A model generated the notes under the pieces. It did not search any database. It was not told where the DNA came from and was given only the letters and a program-made list of their open reading frames with translations. Both the position numbers and the translations under genes were made by a program. 43,870 bases of DNA from Clostridiaceae bacterium (lineage in GTDB: Bacteria; Bacillota_A; Clostridia; Clostridiales; Clostridiaceae): assembly GCA_029256485.1 (NCBI GenBank), contig JAQSXU010000022.1, forward strand, positions 1-43,870, read 5' to 3'. Below are positions 34,978 through 43,870 of the stretch, piece by piece. Position 1 is the first letter of the stretch. Each line of letters opens with the position of its first letter.

Positions 34978-37900
34978 ATGAGTTTAAGATTTATATTTGG
35001 AAGAGCAGGCAGTGGCAAAAGCTATTTTTGTATTAATGATATAAAAAATCAAATAAATATTAATGAAGAAGAGCATTCGCTAATATTGCTGGTACCAGAA
35101 CAGTTTTCATTCCAAGCCGAAAAAAATTTAATAAATATGATTGGTGAAAAAAGCATTCATAAAGCTCAGGTATTAAGTTTTAAGAGAATGGCCTACACAG
35201 TATTTAATGAAGTAGGTGGAATTACTGCTCAACACATGAATGAGGCTGGAAGAACCATGTTGATTCACAATGTTATTAGCAGTGTGAAAAATGAATTGAA
35301 AGTTTTTAATAAAGCAGCAACCAGGCAGGGGTTTACAAGTACTATTGGAGAAATAATTACAGAATTAAAGAAATATAGTGTTGATATTAAGGAACTAAGT
35401 TCAAGCATTGATAGGATTAAGGATGAAAATCTAAAAAATAAAGTTATTGATATAAAATTAATTTACGAAGAGTTTGAAAAAAGGCTGCATGAAAAATATA
35501 TAGACAGCGATGATGATTTAACAATATTAATAGAAAAGCTGGATGAATCTTCATTGTTTAATAATGCTGAAATTTGGATAGACGAATTTTATAGTTTTAC
35601 ACCTCAGGAATATTTAGTAATAGAAAAGCTGCTAAAAAAGGCCAGCAGAGTAAACATTTCTTTATGCCAAGATACATCAAATAAGGAAATTCAAAATACA
35701 GATTTATTTAGCCCGGTGAGAAACACTGAGAAGAAATTGCTTGAAATAATAAATAATAACAATATAAAATATGATAAACCAGTTACATTAAATTGCACTC
35801 CATGCCACAGGTTCAAAAATAATTATGAGCTGCAGCATCTGGAAAAATATATGTTTGCTTATCCATTTAAAGTTTATGAAAAGGATGTTAATAATTTGTC
35901 CATAATGAAGGCTTTAAATAGATACAATGAAGTTGAGGACACTGCTAGAGAAATAATAAGCCTATGCAGAGATAAGGGGTATAGATATAAGGATATAGCA
36001 GTAGTAAGCGGGGATTTAGAACAATATGAAAATATAGTTAAAGCTATTTTCACAGAATACGAAATTCCTTATTTCATTGATGCAAAAAGAGGTATTGAAA
36101 ATAATCAGCTGATAATTTATATAATATCAGCCATGGAAATACATGCAAGACATTGGTCCTATGAGAGCGTATTTAGATATCTTAAAACGGGGTTGTCCAA
36201 TATAACTGTAGATGAAATAGATTTACTAGAAAATTATGTATTGAAAAATGGAATTAAGGGTTCAATGTGGCTGGATGAGGGAAAATGGGAATATGGCTTA
36301 AGATATGACTTTACTGAAGAAGAAAGAGCCTTGGAAGAACTGAATTTAGATAAAATTAATGATATTAGGAAAAAGGTAGCAGAACCTTTACAGTTATTTC
36401 ATTCTGAATTAAAAAAGAGCAAAACAGCTAAAAAGCTATGTGAAGTTTTATACAATTTTTTAATTGGTAATAGTACTGGAGATAAACTTCAACTTTGGAT
36501 AGAACAGTTTAAAACACAGCATGAATTAGATAAAGCTAATGCTTATAGGCAAATTTGGAACATTGTAATGGAAGTTTTAGATCAAGTGGCGGAGATATTA
36601 GGTGAAGATAAAATAAATATAGATGAGTTTTCCAAAGTTTTGCATGCTGGTTTTCAGCAATATGAAATTGGCTTAATTCCTCCTGCATTAGATCAAATTT
36701 TGGTTAGTTCAGTGTACAGATTAAAAAGCCATGAAATTAAAGCTCTTTTTTTACTAGGAGTAAATGATGGAATATTTCCAAAAGGGAAAAATGAAGAGGG
36801 AATATTAAATGACAGTGACAGAATTATGCTTAGAGAAAGTGGTATGGAACTGGGCAATAACACTAAGGAAGATGCCTTTGAAGAAAACTTTCAGGTATAC
36901 AGTATTTTAACCAGCGTAAGTGATTATGTTAGACTGAGTTACTCTATATCTGATATTGAAGGAAAAAGTATGAGACCATCTATAATTATTTCCAGGCTGA
37001 AAAAAATATATGGAAAACTGAAGGAATATAGTGAAATTGCAGATGAGATGAATATAGACGCGAATATTAATAAAATAGTTAATCCAAAAGCAACTTTAAA
37101 TCAATTAGTTTCATCTATTAAGAAGGATTCAGGCATTATTAATATAAGTCCTGTTTGGATAGAGGCATATAGGTGGTATAAGGAAAATAATGTATGGAAT
37201 AAAAAAATAAATACAGTTGTAAAGGGATTTGATTATACAAATTCTTTGGAAGTAAATAGCACTCTAAAAATAAGAAAACTTTACGGAGATAAATTAAATA
37301 TCAGCGTATCAAGGTTGGAGAAATTTTCAGAATGTCCTTTTTCTTACTTTGTTCAGTATGGACTTAGGGCTAAAGAAAGAAAAATATATTCACTAACCTC
37401 TCCTGATTTAGGAACCTTTATGCATAGTGTGATTCAACACTTTTCAAATATTGTTAATGAAAAAAATATTAACTGGGATGATATTACTAAGGAGTGGTGT
37501 GAAAAAACTGTTGGTGAAATAGTTGAAGATACAATTGTAAAGATACCTGGAAATATATTTAATAGTTCACCGAGGTACAAACATGTTGCTAATAATCTTA
37601 AAAAAGTTCTTACAAAATCAGTTTGGTTAATTACAGAGCATATGAAAAAGGGTGGCTTTATTCCTTCAGGATATGAAATATCTTTTTCTAAAGGAGGAGA
37701 CTATGAACCTATAAAAATTCAACTGCATTCTGGAGAAGATGTTGAGTTAATCGGAAGGGTGGATAGGCTGGATTTTTTACAGCAAAATGAAAAACTTTAC
37801 TTAAGAATAGTAGACTACAAATCCGGAAACAAGGAGTTTAAATTATCTGATATATACAATGGTATGGAACTTCAGTTATTGATATATCTAGATGCTATAT

Positions 37901-38406
37901 TAACTCAATTATCAGGTGAGAATGGAGAAAAAGCTGAGCCGGGTGCTATTTTATATTTTAAATTACAGGATCCAATAATAAAAGCAAAAGGATATTTATC
38001 TGACGAGGAAATAGAAAAAAGAATTGCAGCAAGTTTAAAGATGAGGGGTTTATTATTAGATGATGTAGAGATAATAAAACAAATGGATAGAGATATTGAG
38101 GGAAGTTCACTTATTGTTCCTGTAATGGTAAAAAAAGATGGAAGCATATCAAAATCAAGATCCTCAGTAGCCACTCTTGAACAGTTCAAAGCTTTAAGGG
38201 AGTTTGTTAGAGGAACAATAGTAAATATTTGCGAAGAAATATTAGAAGGAAATATTAGTATAAATCCTTATAAAAATAATAAGAAGACCCCTTGTGAATA
38301 TTGTCTTTATTCAGCAATTTGCCAATTTGATACTTCAATTAGAGGAAATTGTTATAGATTTATAAAAGATATCAGTGATGAGGAGTTTTGGGATGCTATA
38401 AAATAA
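34978..38406 (+). CDS. addB: ATP-dependent helicase/nuclease subunit B (AddB)
   Basis: 1142 aa; ATG 34978 with GGAGAGTGG upstream, an earlier in-frame start at 34915 lacking one. The N-terminal Walker A is GRAGSGKS (8-15). The C-terminal RecB-type nuclease has IVDYKSGNKEF and ELQLL. Four cysteines for the [4Fe-4S] cluster are visible: one in FSECPFSYF and three in CEYCLYSAIC. AddB and AddA process double-strand breaks for recombination. AddA normally lies directly downstream, but here the next genes are an HD-GYP protein and an aldo/keto reductase, and none in the window is addA. Confidence 0.94.
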   Translation: MSLRFIFGRAGSGKSYFCINDIKNQININEEEHSLILLVPEQFSFQAEKNLINMIGEKSIHKAQVLSFKRMAYTVFNEVGGITAQHMNEAGRTMLIHNVISSVKNELKVFNKAATRQGFTSTIGEIITELKKYSVDIKELSSSIDRIKDENLKNKVIDIKLIYEEFEKRLHEKYIDSDDDLTILIEKLDESSLFNNAEIWIDEFYSFTPQEYLVIEKLLKKASRVNISLCQDTSNKEIQNTDLFSPVRNTEKKLLEIINNNNIKYDKPVTLNCTPCHRFKNNYELQHLEKYMFAYPFKVYEKDVNNLSIMKALNRYNEVEDTAREIISLCRDKGYRYKDIAVVSGDLEQYENIVKAIFTEYEIPYFIDAKRGIENNQLIIYIISAMEIHARHWSYESVFRYLKTGLSNITVDEIDLLENYVLKNGIKGSMWLDEGKWEYGLRYDFTEEERALEELNLDKINDIRKKVAEPLQLFHSELKKSKTAKKLCEVLYNFLIGNSTGDKLQLWIEQFKTQHELDKANAYRQIWNIVMEVLDQVAEILGEDKINIDEFSKVLHAGFQQYEIGLIPPALDQILVSSVYRLKSHEIKALFLLGVNDGIFPKGKNEEGILNDSDRIMLRESGMELGNNTKEDAFEENFQVYSILTSVSDYVRLSYSISDIEGKSMRPSIIISRLKKIYGKLKEYSEIADEMNIDANINKIVNPKATLNQLVSSIKKDSGIINISPVWIEAYRWYKENNVWNKKINTVVKGFDYTNSLEVNSTLKIRKLYGDKLNISVSRLEKFSECPFSYFVQYGLRAKERKIYSLTSPDLGTFMHSVIQHFSNIVNEKNINWDDITKEWCEKTVGEIVEDTIVKIPGNIFNSSPRYKHVANNLKKVLTKSVWLITEHMKKGGFIPSGYEISFSKGGDYEPIKIQLHSGEDVELIGRVDRLDFLQQNEKLYLRIVDYKSGNKEFKLSDIYNGMELQLLIYLDAILTQLSGENGEKAEPGAILYFKLQDPIIKAKGYLSDEEIEKRIAASLKMRGLLLDDVEIIKQMDRDIEGSSLIVPVMVKKDGSISKSRSSVATLEQFKALREFVRGTIVNICEEILEGNISINPYKNNKKTPCEYCLYSAICQFDTSIRGNCYRFIKDISDEEFWDAIK

Positions 38407-38497
38407 TGCAATAAATGAAGGAATTACCATTAATAGTGTCGAATATACAATTTAGTTAATTCTACATTATTTTTACAAATACGAGGATGGATATGGT

Positions 38498-39556
38498 ATG
38501 CGATTTGAATTGGTTAGAAATTTAAATGGGAAAGAGATTTTAGGGAAAACTCTATATGATAGTTTCGGAAGAGTTCTACTAACCAAAGGAAGCAAGCTGT
38601 CAATTCCATGTATAAATAAAATAAAACAAAATGGATTTTACTATATATATGTGGAAGATAATAGGTTTAATGATATAAAACAGGACGAAAAAATACAAAA
38701 TTTAAAGGAAACAGCTCTTACAAGAATACCTAACATTTTTAATGATATAATAGATGGCAATAATATTTTGTTTTATGAACTCTGTCAGATTGTGGATAAT
38801 ATTGTTGAATATATAGTTGATAAGGGTGATATCAATACAAATCTTTATGAAATAAATAAATATGATAATTACACATATATTCATAGTGTTGATACTAGTA
38901 TTATGGCAGTATTCCTTGGTAAAGCATTAAGACTAAAGGAGCATGATTTAAAACAGCTTGCATTAGCAGCCATACTTCACGATATTGGCAAGATAGGTAT
39001 CCCGGAAATAATTTTAAATAAAAAAGGCCCGCTGGCTGATGATGAATTAAATATGATGAGAAAGCATCCCTTATTTGGCTATAATACATTAAAAAAAACT
39101 GGCATAAATGATATTGATATTTTAAATGTGGTATTAGAACATCACGAAAGAGTAGATGGCAAGGGATATCCTTTTGGTACTAAAGGTGATAAATTAAGTA
39201 ATTACTCTAAAATAGTAAGCGTTTGTGATGTTTTTACTGCTATAAGTGCAAATAGAAGTTATAGACCAAGATTTAATCCTAATGAGGCTTATGAATATAT
39301 TTTATCCGGAATAAATACCATGTTTGAAGAAAGAATTGTCAGCGAATTTAAGAAAGCTTTCTCCATATATCCACTGGGGTGCAGGGTAAAGCTATCCAAT
39401 GGAGTAATTGGATATGTGGTAAAGCAGAACAAAAACTTCCCTGATAGACCTATTATTAGAATTACAGATGATGCCTATACTAATGAGCGGATTTCACCTT
39501 ATGAAATCAATTTGGTTTCAAATACTAATATAATAATTGATTCAGTATCAAATTAA
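38498..39556 (+). CDS. HD-GYP domain protein, likely c-di-GMP phosphodiesterase
   Basis: 352 aa, ATG 38498 with GAGGATGG upstream. The HD-GYP domain (about 120-290) is complete: His129 (YIHSVD), HDIGKIGIP (161-169), then HHERVDGKGYP (214-224). N-terminal residues 1-110 are not a receiver, PAS or membrane domain; they resemble the small beta domain seen ahead of HD-GYP in other clostridia. It should degrade cyclic di-GMP in the cytoplasm. It lies about 90 bases after addB, with no strong terminator between them, so some read-through is likely. Confidence 0.92.
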   Translation: MRFELVRNLNGKEILGKTLYDSFGRVLLTKGSKLSIPCINKIKQNGFYYIYVEDNRFNDIKQDEKIQNLKETALTRIPNIFNDIIDGNNILFYELCQIVDNIVEYIVDKGDINTNLYEINKYDNYTYIHSVDTSIMAVFLGKALRLKEHDLKQLALAAILHDIGKIGIPEIILNKKGPLADDELNMMRKHPLFGYNTLKKTGINDIDILNVVLEHHERVDGKGYPFGTKGDKLSNYSKIVSVCDVFTAISANRSYRPRFNPNEAYEYILSGINTMFEERIVSEFKKAFSIYPLGCRVKLSNGVIGYVVKQNKNFPDRPIIRITDDAYTNERISPYEINLVSNTNIIIDSVSN

Positions 39557-39594
39557 TCTATGATATTTACACTTTTAAAGCTTAATAGAATAAT

Positions 39595-39628
39595 AAAGGC
39601 TAACCTAGTTAAACCTAGGTTAGCCTTT
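39595..39628 (+). terminator. Hairpin after the HD-GYP gene
   Basis: AAAGGCTAACCTAG (39595-39608) pairs exactly with CTAGGTTAGCCTTT (39615-39628); a modest T run follows. Confidence 0.75.
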
Positions 39629-39797
39629 AGTTAAATTTTATGCTTTTAATGAATTATCTACACTTGGAATTGTTTCGGAAAATGATTTAGCTTTTTATTT
39701 AATTATACAACACAATAAAAACACTAAACAACTATTCTTTTATATGATTTTTGTAGTAATATTATAATAATAAATAAGTATGAAAAGGAGAATAAAA

Positions 39798-40931
39798 ATG
39801 AAATATAGAAAGTTTGGAAAAACTGATTTCATAACATCAGCTCTTGGCTTTGGCTGTATGAGATTGCCTGTTATTAACGGAGATCATGGAAAAATTGATG
39901 AGGAAAATTCTATAAAGCTTATCAGATATGGAATTGATAATGGCATTAATTATATTGATACAGCTTATCCTTATCATAATGGTATGAGTGAAATACTTGT
40001 AGGGAAAGCACTTAAGGATGGATACAGGGAAAAAGTTAAGTTAGCAACCAAAATGCCTGTATGGCTTATGGAAAAGTATGAGGATTTTGATAAATATTTT
40101 AATGAGCAGCTTGAAAAGCTTGATACAGAATATGTAGATTTATATTTGTTACATGCATTGAATAAAGAAAGGATTGACAAAGTTGTAAGTCTTGGTGTCC
40201 TAGAATTTTTGAATGAAAAGGTCAGGCAGGGTAAAATTAAATATGTTGGGTTTTCTTTTCATGACAAATTGGATGTATTTAAAGAAATTGTGGATTTATA
40301 TCCATGGGATTTTTGTCAGATTCAGTATAATATGTTGGATGAAAATTATCAGGCAGGAATGAAAGGATTAAAATATGCAGCTTCTAAGGGACTTGCAGTT
40401 GTAATAATGGAACCTCTTAGAGGTGGATTATTGGCGAAAACTCCTTCAAAAGAAATAATGGATGTGTTTAAAGACGGAGATGAAAACAAATCTCCAGCCG
40501 CATGGGCATTAAGCTGGATATTGAATCAGCCTGAGGTATCTGTAATACTAAGCGGCATGAATGATATTAATCAAATAAAAGAAAATATTGACACAGCAAA
40601 TACAGTAGAAGCTAATTCTTTATGTGATAAAGAGCTTAACACTATGGAAAATGTTAAAAGTATGTTTAAGAAAAAAATGAAAGTGGGATGTACTGCCTGC
40701 GAATACTGTATGCCATGTACAGTTGGTATTAACATTCCTAAAAACTTTTCTTTATATAATTTTTCCAGTATGTATGATGATTTAGAGTCCTATTCAAATC
40801 AATATAATTCTTTAGACAGCAAGCTTAAGGCATCGGCGTGTATAGAGTGCGGTAAATGTGAAAAGGCATGTCCTCAGCATTTACCTATAAGAAGTCTGTT
40901 AAAGGAAGTTAATAAGGCTTTGGGCAGATAA
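39798..40931 (+). CDS. Aldo/keto reductase with C-terminal iron-sulfur domain
   Basis: 377 aa; ATG 39798 with AAAGGAG upstream, an ATG at 39780 preceding that site. The AKR barrel has Asp54 and Tyr59 (IDTAYPYH), Lys86 (LATKMP) and a DLYLLHA motif; the C-terminal 90 residues carry CTACEYCMPC and CIECGKCEKACP, two cysteine-rich ferredoxin-like motifs. This YakC/ferredoxin-type AKR is common in anaerobes, and its physiological substrate is unknown. It ends 21 bases before the ABC transporter genes, so these three may share a transcript. Confidence 0.9.
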   Translation: MKYRKFGKTDFITSALGFGCMRLPVINGDHGKIDEENSIKLIRYGIDNGINYIDTAYPYHNGMSEILVGKALKDGYREKVKLATKMPVWLMEKYEDFDKYFNEQLEKLDTEYVDLYLLHALNKERIDKVVSLGVLEFLNEKVRQGKIKYVGFSFHDKLDVFKEIVDLYPWDFCQIQYNMLDENYQAGMKGLKYAASKGLAVVIMEPLRGGLLAKTPSKEIMDVFKDGDENKSPAAWALSWILNQPEVSVILSGMNDINQIKENIDTANTVEANSLCDKELNTMENVKSMFKKKMKVGCTACEYCMPCTVGINIPKNFSLYNFSSMYDDLESYSNQYNSLDSKLKASACIECGKCEKACPQHLPIRSLLKEVNKALGR

Positions 40932-40952
40932 TATATGGAGATGGAGGATGTT

Positions 40953-41615
40953 ATGACTTTACTAAAGCTTAATTCAATTTACTATAATGTTGATAATAAA
41001 GATATTCTAAAGAATGTTAATTTAGATATTAATAAAGGCGATTATATTTCAATAATAGGACCCTCTGGCAGTGGGAAGAGTACTTTGCTAAAGCTGTGCA
41101 GCAATCTCATTAGCTCCAGCAAGGGACACATAATTTATAAGAATAAAAATATTCTAGAATACAATCCAATGGAATATAGAAAACAAGTGGCATATTGTTT
41201 TCAAACCCCATATCTTTTCGGAGAAAAGGTATTAAACAATTTAATATTTCCCTTTGCTATTAGAAATATATCGCCAGATAAAAGTCTTATTTTAAAATAC
41301 CTGGATATGTTCAATTTAAATGAAGAAATTTTAAATAAAGAGAATAAAAATTTATCTGGTGGAGAAAAGCAAAGAATATCTTTGATAAGAACATTGCTAT
41401 GCAAGCCGGAAATATTACTGCTGGATGAGATTACATCTGCGTTAGATGGCGAGAATACACAAATAGTTGAAGAAGTTATAAAAAAACTAAATGGAGATGG
41501 TATTACCGTTTTATGGGTGACCCATAATTTAATGCAAAGCAAAAAAAATGCAAATAAATTACTTACTATGGAATTTGGAGAAATAAAATCTCTGGAGGTG
41601 ATAGAAAATGACTAG
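40953..41615 (+). CDS. ABC transporter ATP-binding protein, FetA-like
   Basis: 220 aa; ATG 40953 has GGAGG upstream, ATG 40935 lies before it. Walker A GPSGSGKST (36-44), signature LSGGEKQRIS, Walker B ILLLDEITSALD and the switch histidine WVTHN are all present. With the overlapping permease gene it forms a FetAB-type exporter, linked in E. coli to iron export and peroxide resistance. Metal specificity here is inferred from the permease family. Confidence 0.9.
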   Translation: MTLLKLNSIYYNVDNKDILKNVNLDINKGDYISIIGPSGSGKSTLLKLCSNLISSSKGHIIYKNKNILEYNPMEYRKQVAYCFQTPYLFGEKVLNNLIFPFAIRNISPDKSLILKYLDMFNLNEEILNKENKNLSGGEKQRISLIRTLLCKPEILLLDEITSALDGENTQIVEEVIKKLNGDGITVLWVTHNLMQSKKNANKLLTMEFGEIKSLEVIEND

Positions 41616-42369
41616 TACAAGCAATATAAGCGTAATGTCACTTTTCATTGCATCTTCATTGGTTGTAGTATCTTTAATTTTCTCCTATTCACAAAAATTA
41701 AAATTGGAAAAAGAAATTATAATTGGTGTGCTAAGGGCAATTATTCAATTAGTAGCAGTTGGTTATGTATTAAACTATATATTTGGATTAAAAAGTCCTA
41801 TATTTACAACATTTATATTATTATTTATGGCATTTAATGCTTCTTATAATGCAGCAAAAAGAGGGAAGGGCATTGAAAACGGATTTGTTATTTCATTTAT
41901 TTCAATTACAATTGGAACTATTATAACACTGGGTGTATTAATATCTGCTGGTGCTATCAAATATGTACCTAACCAGGTTATACCAATTTCAGGTATGATA
42001 ATAAGCAACGCAATGGTTGCATTAGGCCTATGCTACAAGCAAATGATTTCTCTATTTAAAAATAAAAGAGAAGAAGTTGAAACAAAGCTAGCATTAGGAG
42101 CAGATATAATGATTTCAGCAAAAGGGATAATAAAGGATTCAATAAAAACAGGAATGCTTCCAACCATAGATTCTACGAAAACATTAGGAATAGTAGCTCT
42201 TCCAGGAATGATGTCCGGCTTAATTCTTGCAGGTGCATCTCCGCTGCAGGCAATAAGATTTCAAATTATGGTAACATTTATGCTGTTATCAACTACATCA
42301 ATAGCATCATTTTTGGCTTGCTATTTATCCTATGGCAAATTTTTTAATAGCAGAAAGCAATTAAAATAA
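41608..42369 (+). CDS. ABC transporter permease, FetB/YbbM family
   Basis: 253 aa, ATG 41608 with GGAGGTG seven bases upstream, overlapping the ATPase gene by 8 bases, so the two are translationally coupled. About seven membrane segments. The sequence GVLRAIIQLVAVGYVLNYIFG and the conserved central stretch ALGADIMISAKGIIKDSIKTGMLPTIDSTKTLGIVALPGMM identify the UPF0014/FetB family of putative iron exporters. Confidence 0.92.
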   Translation: MTSTSNISVMSLFIASSLVVVSLIFSYSQKLKLEKEIIIGVLRAIIQLVAVGYVLNYIFGLKSPIFTTFILLFMAFNASYNAAKRGKGIENGFVISFISITIGTIITLGVLISAGAIKYVPNQVIPISGMIISNAMVALGLCYKQMISLFKNKREEVETKLALGADIMISAKGIIKDSIKTGMLPTIDSTKTLGIVALPGMMSGLILAGASPLQAIRFQIMVTFMLLSTTSIASFLACYLSYGKFFNSRKQLK

Positions 42370-42380
42370 AATTGAATTTA

Positions 42381-42424
42381 TATTCCCAGATAGTTTTACA
42401 CATTCTAAAGCATATCTGGGAATA
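42381..42424. terminator. Hairpin between convergent fetB-like and trpP genes
   Basis: TATTCCCAGATA (42381-42392) pairs exactly with TATCTGGGAATA (42413-42424). Confidence 0.7.
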
Positions 42425-42434
42425 CTTTATATTA

Positions 42435-42941
42435 TTAGCTTGCCATTCTCTTTTGTGCTAAAACTATCGTATTATATAAAAATGAGGTCACTACTGTGTT
42501 TATTAAAGTAGCCGGAAGAACTATGGAAAAAAATAGTATAGAAAGAGGAGCAGGCAGTCCAACGAGCAGTAGTGCACTTAACAAGAATACCGACCCGCTT
42601 AGGATAGTTCCTAAGGAGGATATAAGAATTATTTTAAACTGATTATTCAAGACTTTTTTCATTGGAATTAACACAAAATATAATATATTACATGTAACAA
42701 ACTTATCAATGATATTAGGAAGCTGTCCACCAGGGAAGCTAGTTGTCGCAGCTGAAAAAATACCAGCAGCTAAAGCTGTAATCAAAATAGTTTTATAATC
42801 GTTATTTAATAATATTATTATGAAAATCATGGCAAGTAAAAAGTCTGGCTTCATTCCATTTACAAGCGGCGGTGTGATTTGATGCAATATTACTCCTATA
42901 GCAAGAAATAGTGAATTTGTAACTAATTTTCTTAAATTCAT
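42435..42941 (-). CDS. trpP: Tryptophan transporter (TrpP family)
   Basis: 168 aa, ATG with GAGGGG upstream. Four to five hydrophobic helices; KPDFLLAMIFIIILL and ATTSFPGGQLPNIIDKFV match the TrpP/YhaG substrate-binding membrane proteins of Firmicutes. The upstream T-box has a TGG specifier, so expression rises when tRNA-Trp is uncharged, which supports tryptophan as the substrate independently of the protein sequence. Confidence 0.9.
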   Translation of the reverse strand: MNLRKLVTNSLFLAIGVILHQITPPLVNGMKPDFLLAMIFIIILLNNDYKTILITALAAGIFSAATTSFPGGQLPNIIDKFVTCNILYFVLIPMKKVLNNQFKIILISSLGTILSGSVFLLSALLLVGLPAPLSILFFSIVLPATLINTVVTSFLYNTIVLAQKRMAS

Positions 42942-43049
42942 AATGAATCCCCTCTCAAAAATAAATTTAGTATTAAAATATTTTGGATATAGTACATGTT
43001 TATTTCATGTCATAAGAATCACCACCTTCAAATCATAATAATTTTAAAA

Positions 43050-43317
43050 ATAAAAAAAACCCCATCCTGTTATAGGACGAAGTTTATTCGCGGTACCACC
43101 TAAATTATGTTTATTAAACATCTCTCATTTCAGACACTAGCATGTCCTATCCGTTATAACGTACGGCTCACGGTAAATACTACTATCTTCTAAAGAAGAT
43201 TTCGGTTTACTCCTAAAAGGTCCATTCACTGCATACTTTTGTATTGAGATCACACCACCCTCAACTCTCTGTGACTATTATTTGCAATTACTCTTCCTCT
43301 TCAATGGATTTTATATT
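43050..43317 (-). promoter_or_regulatory. Trp-specific T-box leader with terminator
   Basis: Reverse strand: the AGGTGGTACCGCG T-box motif lies at 43101-43089. The specifier loop reads GAATGGACC with TGG at 43224-43222, a tryptophan codon. An AGAGAGTT region and GGTGGTGTG fit stem I. The terminator AACTTCGTCCT (43084-43074) pairs, with wobbles, with AGGATGGGGTT (43068-43058) and is followed by a run of T. Uncharged tRNA-Trp should stabilise the antiterminator. Confidence 0.95.
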
Positions 43318-43323
43318 ACAAGA

Positions 43324-43352
43324 ATGATAACATTATATTTTCAAAATGTCAA
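43324..43352 (-). promoter_or_regulatory. Promoter of the T-box/trpP transcript
   Basis: Reverse strand: TTGACA (43352-43347), a 17-bp spacer, TATCAT (43329-43324). Confidence 0.8.
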
Positions 43353-43383
43353 TTAATAATTTCATAAACTTAAGGAAAATTTT

Positions 43384-43399
43384 AGTGAGAAGGCTCACT
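43384..43399. other. Short perfect hairpin between trpP and rubrerythrin promoters
   Basis: AGTGAG (43384-43389) and CTCACT (43394-43399) pair around AAGG. No T tract follows. Meaning unknown. Confidence 0.35.
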
Positions 43400-43434
43400 G
43401 ATAATCTAAAAAATAAAAAAATTAATAATTACTA

Positions 43435-43463
43435 TTGATTAATTATGATTATTAATATATAAT
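43435..43463 (+). promoter_or_regulatory. Promoter of the rubrerythrin gene
   Basis: TTGATT (43435-43440), a 17-bp spacer, TATAAT (43458-43463). Confidence 0.75.
43440..43454. promoter_or_regulatory. PerR-like box in the rubrerythrin promoter
   Basis: TAATTATGATTATTA matches the PerR consensus TTATAATNATTATAA at 11 of 14 fixed positions and lies within the promoter spacer. In C. acetobutylicum PerR represses the reverse rubrerythrins. Confidence 0.5.
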
Positions 43464-43504
43464 AGAAACAGTTGATAAATGTTATTGAATTAGGAGGAAT
43501 AAAA

Positions 43505-43870
43505 ATGAAGAAATTTGTATGTACAGTATGTGGGTATGTTTATGAAGGAGAAAAGGCACCAGAAAAATGTCCAGTATGCGGAGCTCCAAGTGATAAATTT
43601 ATTGAGAAAAAGGAAGATGAAATGACTTGGGCAGATGAACACAGAGTAGGTATTGCAAAGGATGTAGACAAAGAAGTTATAGAGGGATTAAGAGCAAACT
43701 TCACAGGCGAATGCACAGAAGTAGGAATGTATTTAGCAATGAGCAGACAAGCAGACAGAGAAGGATTCCCGGAAATAGCAGAAGCTTATAAAAGAATAGC
43801 TTTTGAGGAAGCAGAGCATGCATCAAAATTTGCAGAAATGTTAGGTGAAGTTGTAACAGATAGTACAAAG
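43505..43870 (+). CDS. Reverse rubrerythrin (5' part; runs off the window)
   Basis: At least 122 aa, incomplete at the window end. ATG 43505 has AGGAGG upstream. The N-terminal rubredoxin domain has [10 protein letters not shown] and [11 protein letters not shown], binding one Fe with four cysteines; the diiron four-helix domain begins at about residue 55, with [12 protein letters not shown] and the EEAEHASKF motif. Rubredoxin-first order marks the reverse rubrerythrins of clostridia, which reduce hydrogen peroxide in the anaerobic oxidative stress response. Its promoter carries a PerR-like site, consistent with that role. Confidence 0.95.
   Translation, partial: MKKFVCTVCGYVYEGEKAPEKCPVCGAPSDKFIEKKEDEMTWADEHRVGIAKDVDKEVIEGLRANFTGECTEVGMYLAMSRQADREGFPEIAEAYKRIAFEEAEHASKFAEMLGEVVTDSTK

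Overview
The window is AT-rich, densely coded chromosomal DNA that looks like a cluster I Clostridium or a close relative. Signs are the strong AGGAGG-type ribosome binding sites, TTG and GTG starts, a reverse rubrerythrin, a B12-dependent ribonucleotide reductase, a GapN-type dehydrogenase, an apparently PPi-type phosphofructokinase, an ATP-dependent nuclease AddB, and T-box and antiterminator regulation. I cannot name the species. I see no phage, transposase, integrase, rRNA operon or CRISPR array, so this reads as core chromosome with many regulatory RNAs.

Layout. 1-5.2 kb: tRNA-Asn, a chemotaxis-signalling/solute-binding fusion protein, then gapN with a ComEC-like metallo-beta-lactamase overlapping its end. 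5.2-9.8 kb: a muropeptide-sugar recovery cluster (LicT/GlcT-type antiterminator, RAT/terminator switch, MurP-like PTS, MupG/DUF871, MurQ). 9.9-12.2 kb: SagB-type nitroreductase, a DUF378 membrane protein, an Lrp/AsnC regulator and a three-helix membrane protein. 12.2-15.5 kb: an 84-nt palindromic element and nrdJ with tandem NrdR boxes 32 bp apart. 15.6-18.7 kb: a Bfd-like [2Fe-2S] protein, gamma carbonic anhydrase, an MFS transporter and CvfB. 18.7-21.5 kb: a P-type ATPase under a yybP-ykoY (Mn2+) riboswitch.

21.7-25.2 kb: a MazF-like protein with an unusual N-terminal extension, an apparently unrecognised structured RNA made of two covarying tandem repeats, yaaR, and nadE with a palindrome across its start site. 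25.5-29.1 kb: NfeD plus two SPFH (band 7/flotillin) proteins. 29.5-33.4 kb: a glycosyltransferase with a lysine-rich tail and a nucleotidyltransferase fused to a phosphomannomutase domain that has lost its catalytic motifs. 33.4-39.6 kb: phosphofructokinase, AddB without an adjacent AddA, and an HD-GYP protein. 39.8-42.4 kb: a ferredoxin-domain aldo/keto reductase and a FetAB-type ABC exporter. 42.4-43.9 kb: a tryptophan transporter behind a Trp T-box, and the 5' part of a reverse rubrerythrin.

How it works together. The clearest pathway is uptake and catabolism of cell-wall amino sugars (5.3-9.8 kb), where a substrate-sensing antiterminator should read the RAT element ahead of the PTS gene. 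Several loci have recognisable ligand inputs: Mn2+ (riboswitch on the ATPase), uncharged tRNA-Trp (T-box on trpP), deoxynucleotide status (NrdR on nrdJ) and probably peroxide (PerR-like box on the rubrerythrin). The best candidate for something undescribed is the tandem-repeat RNA at about 22421-22568.
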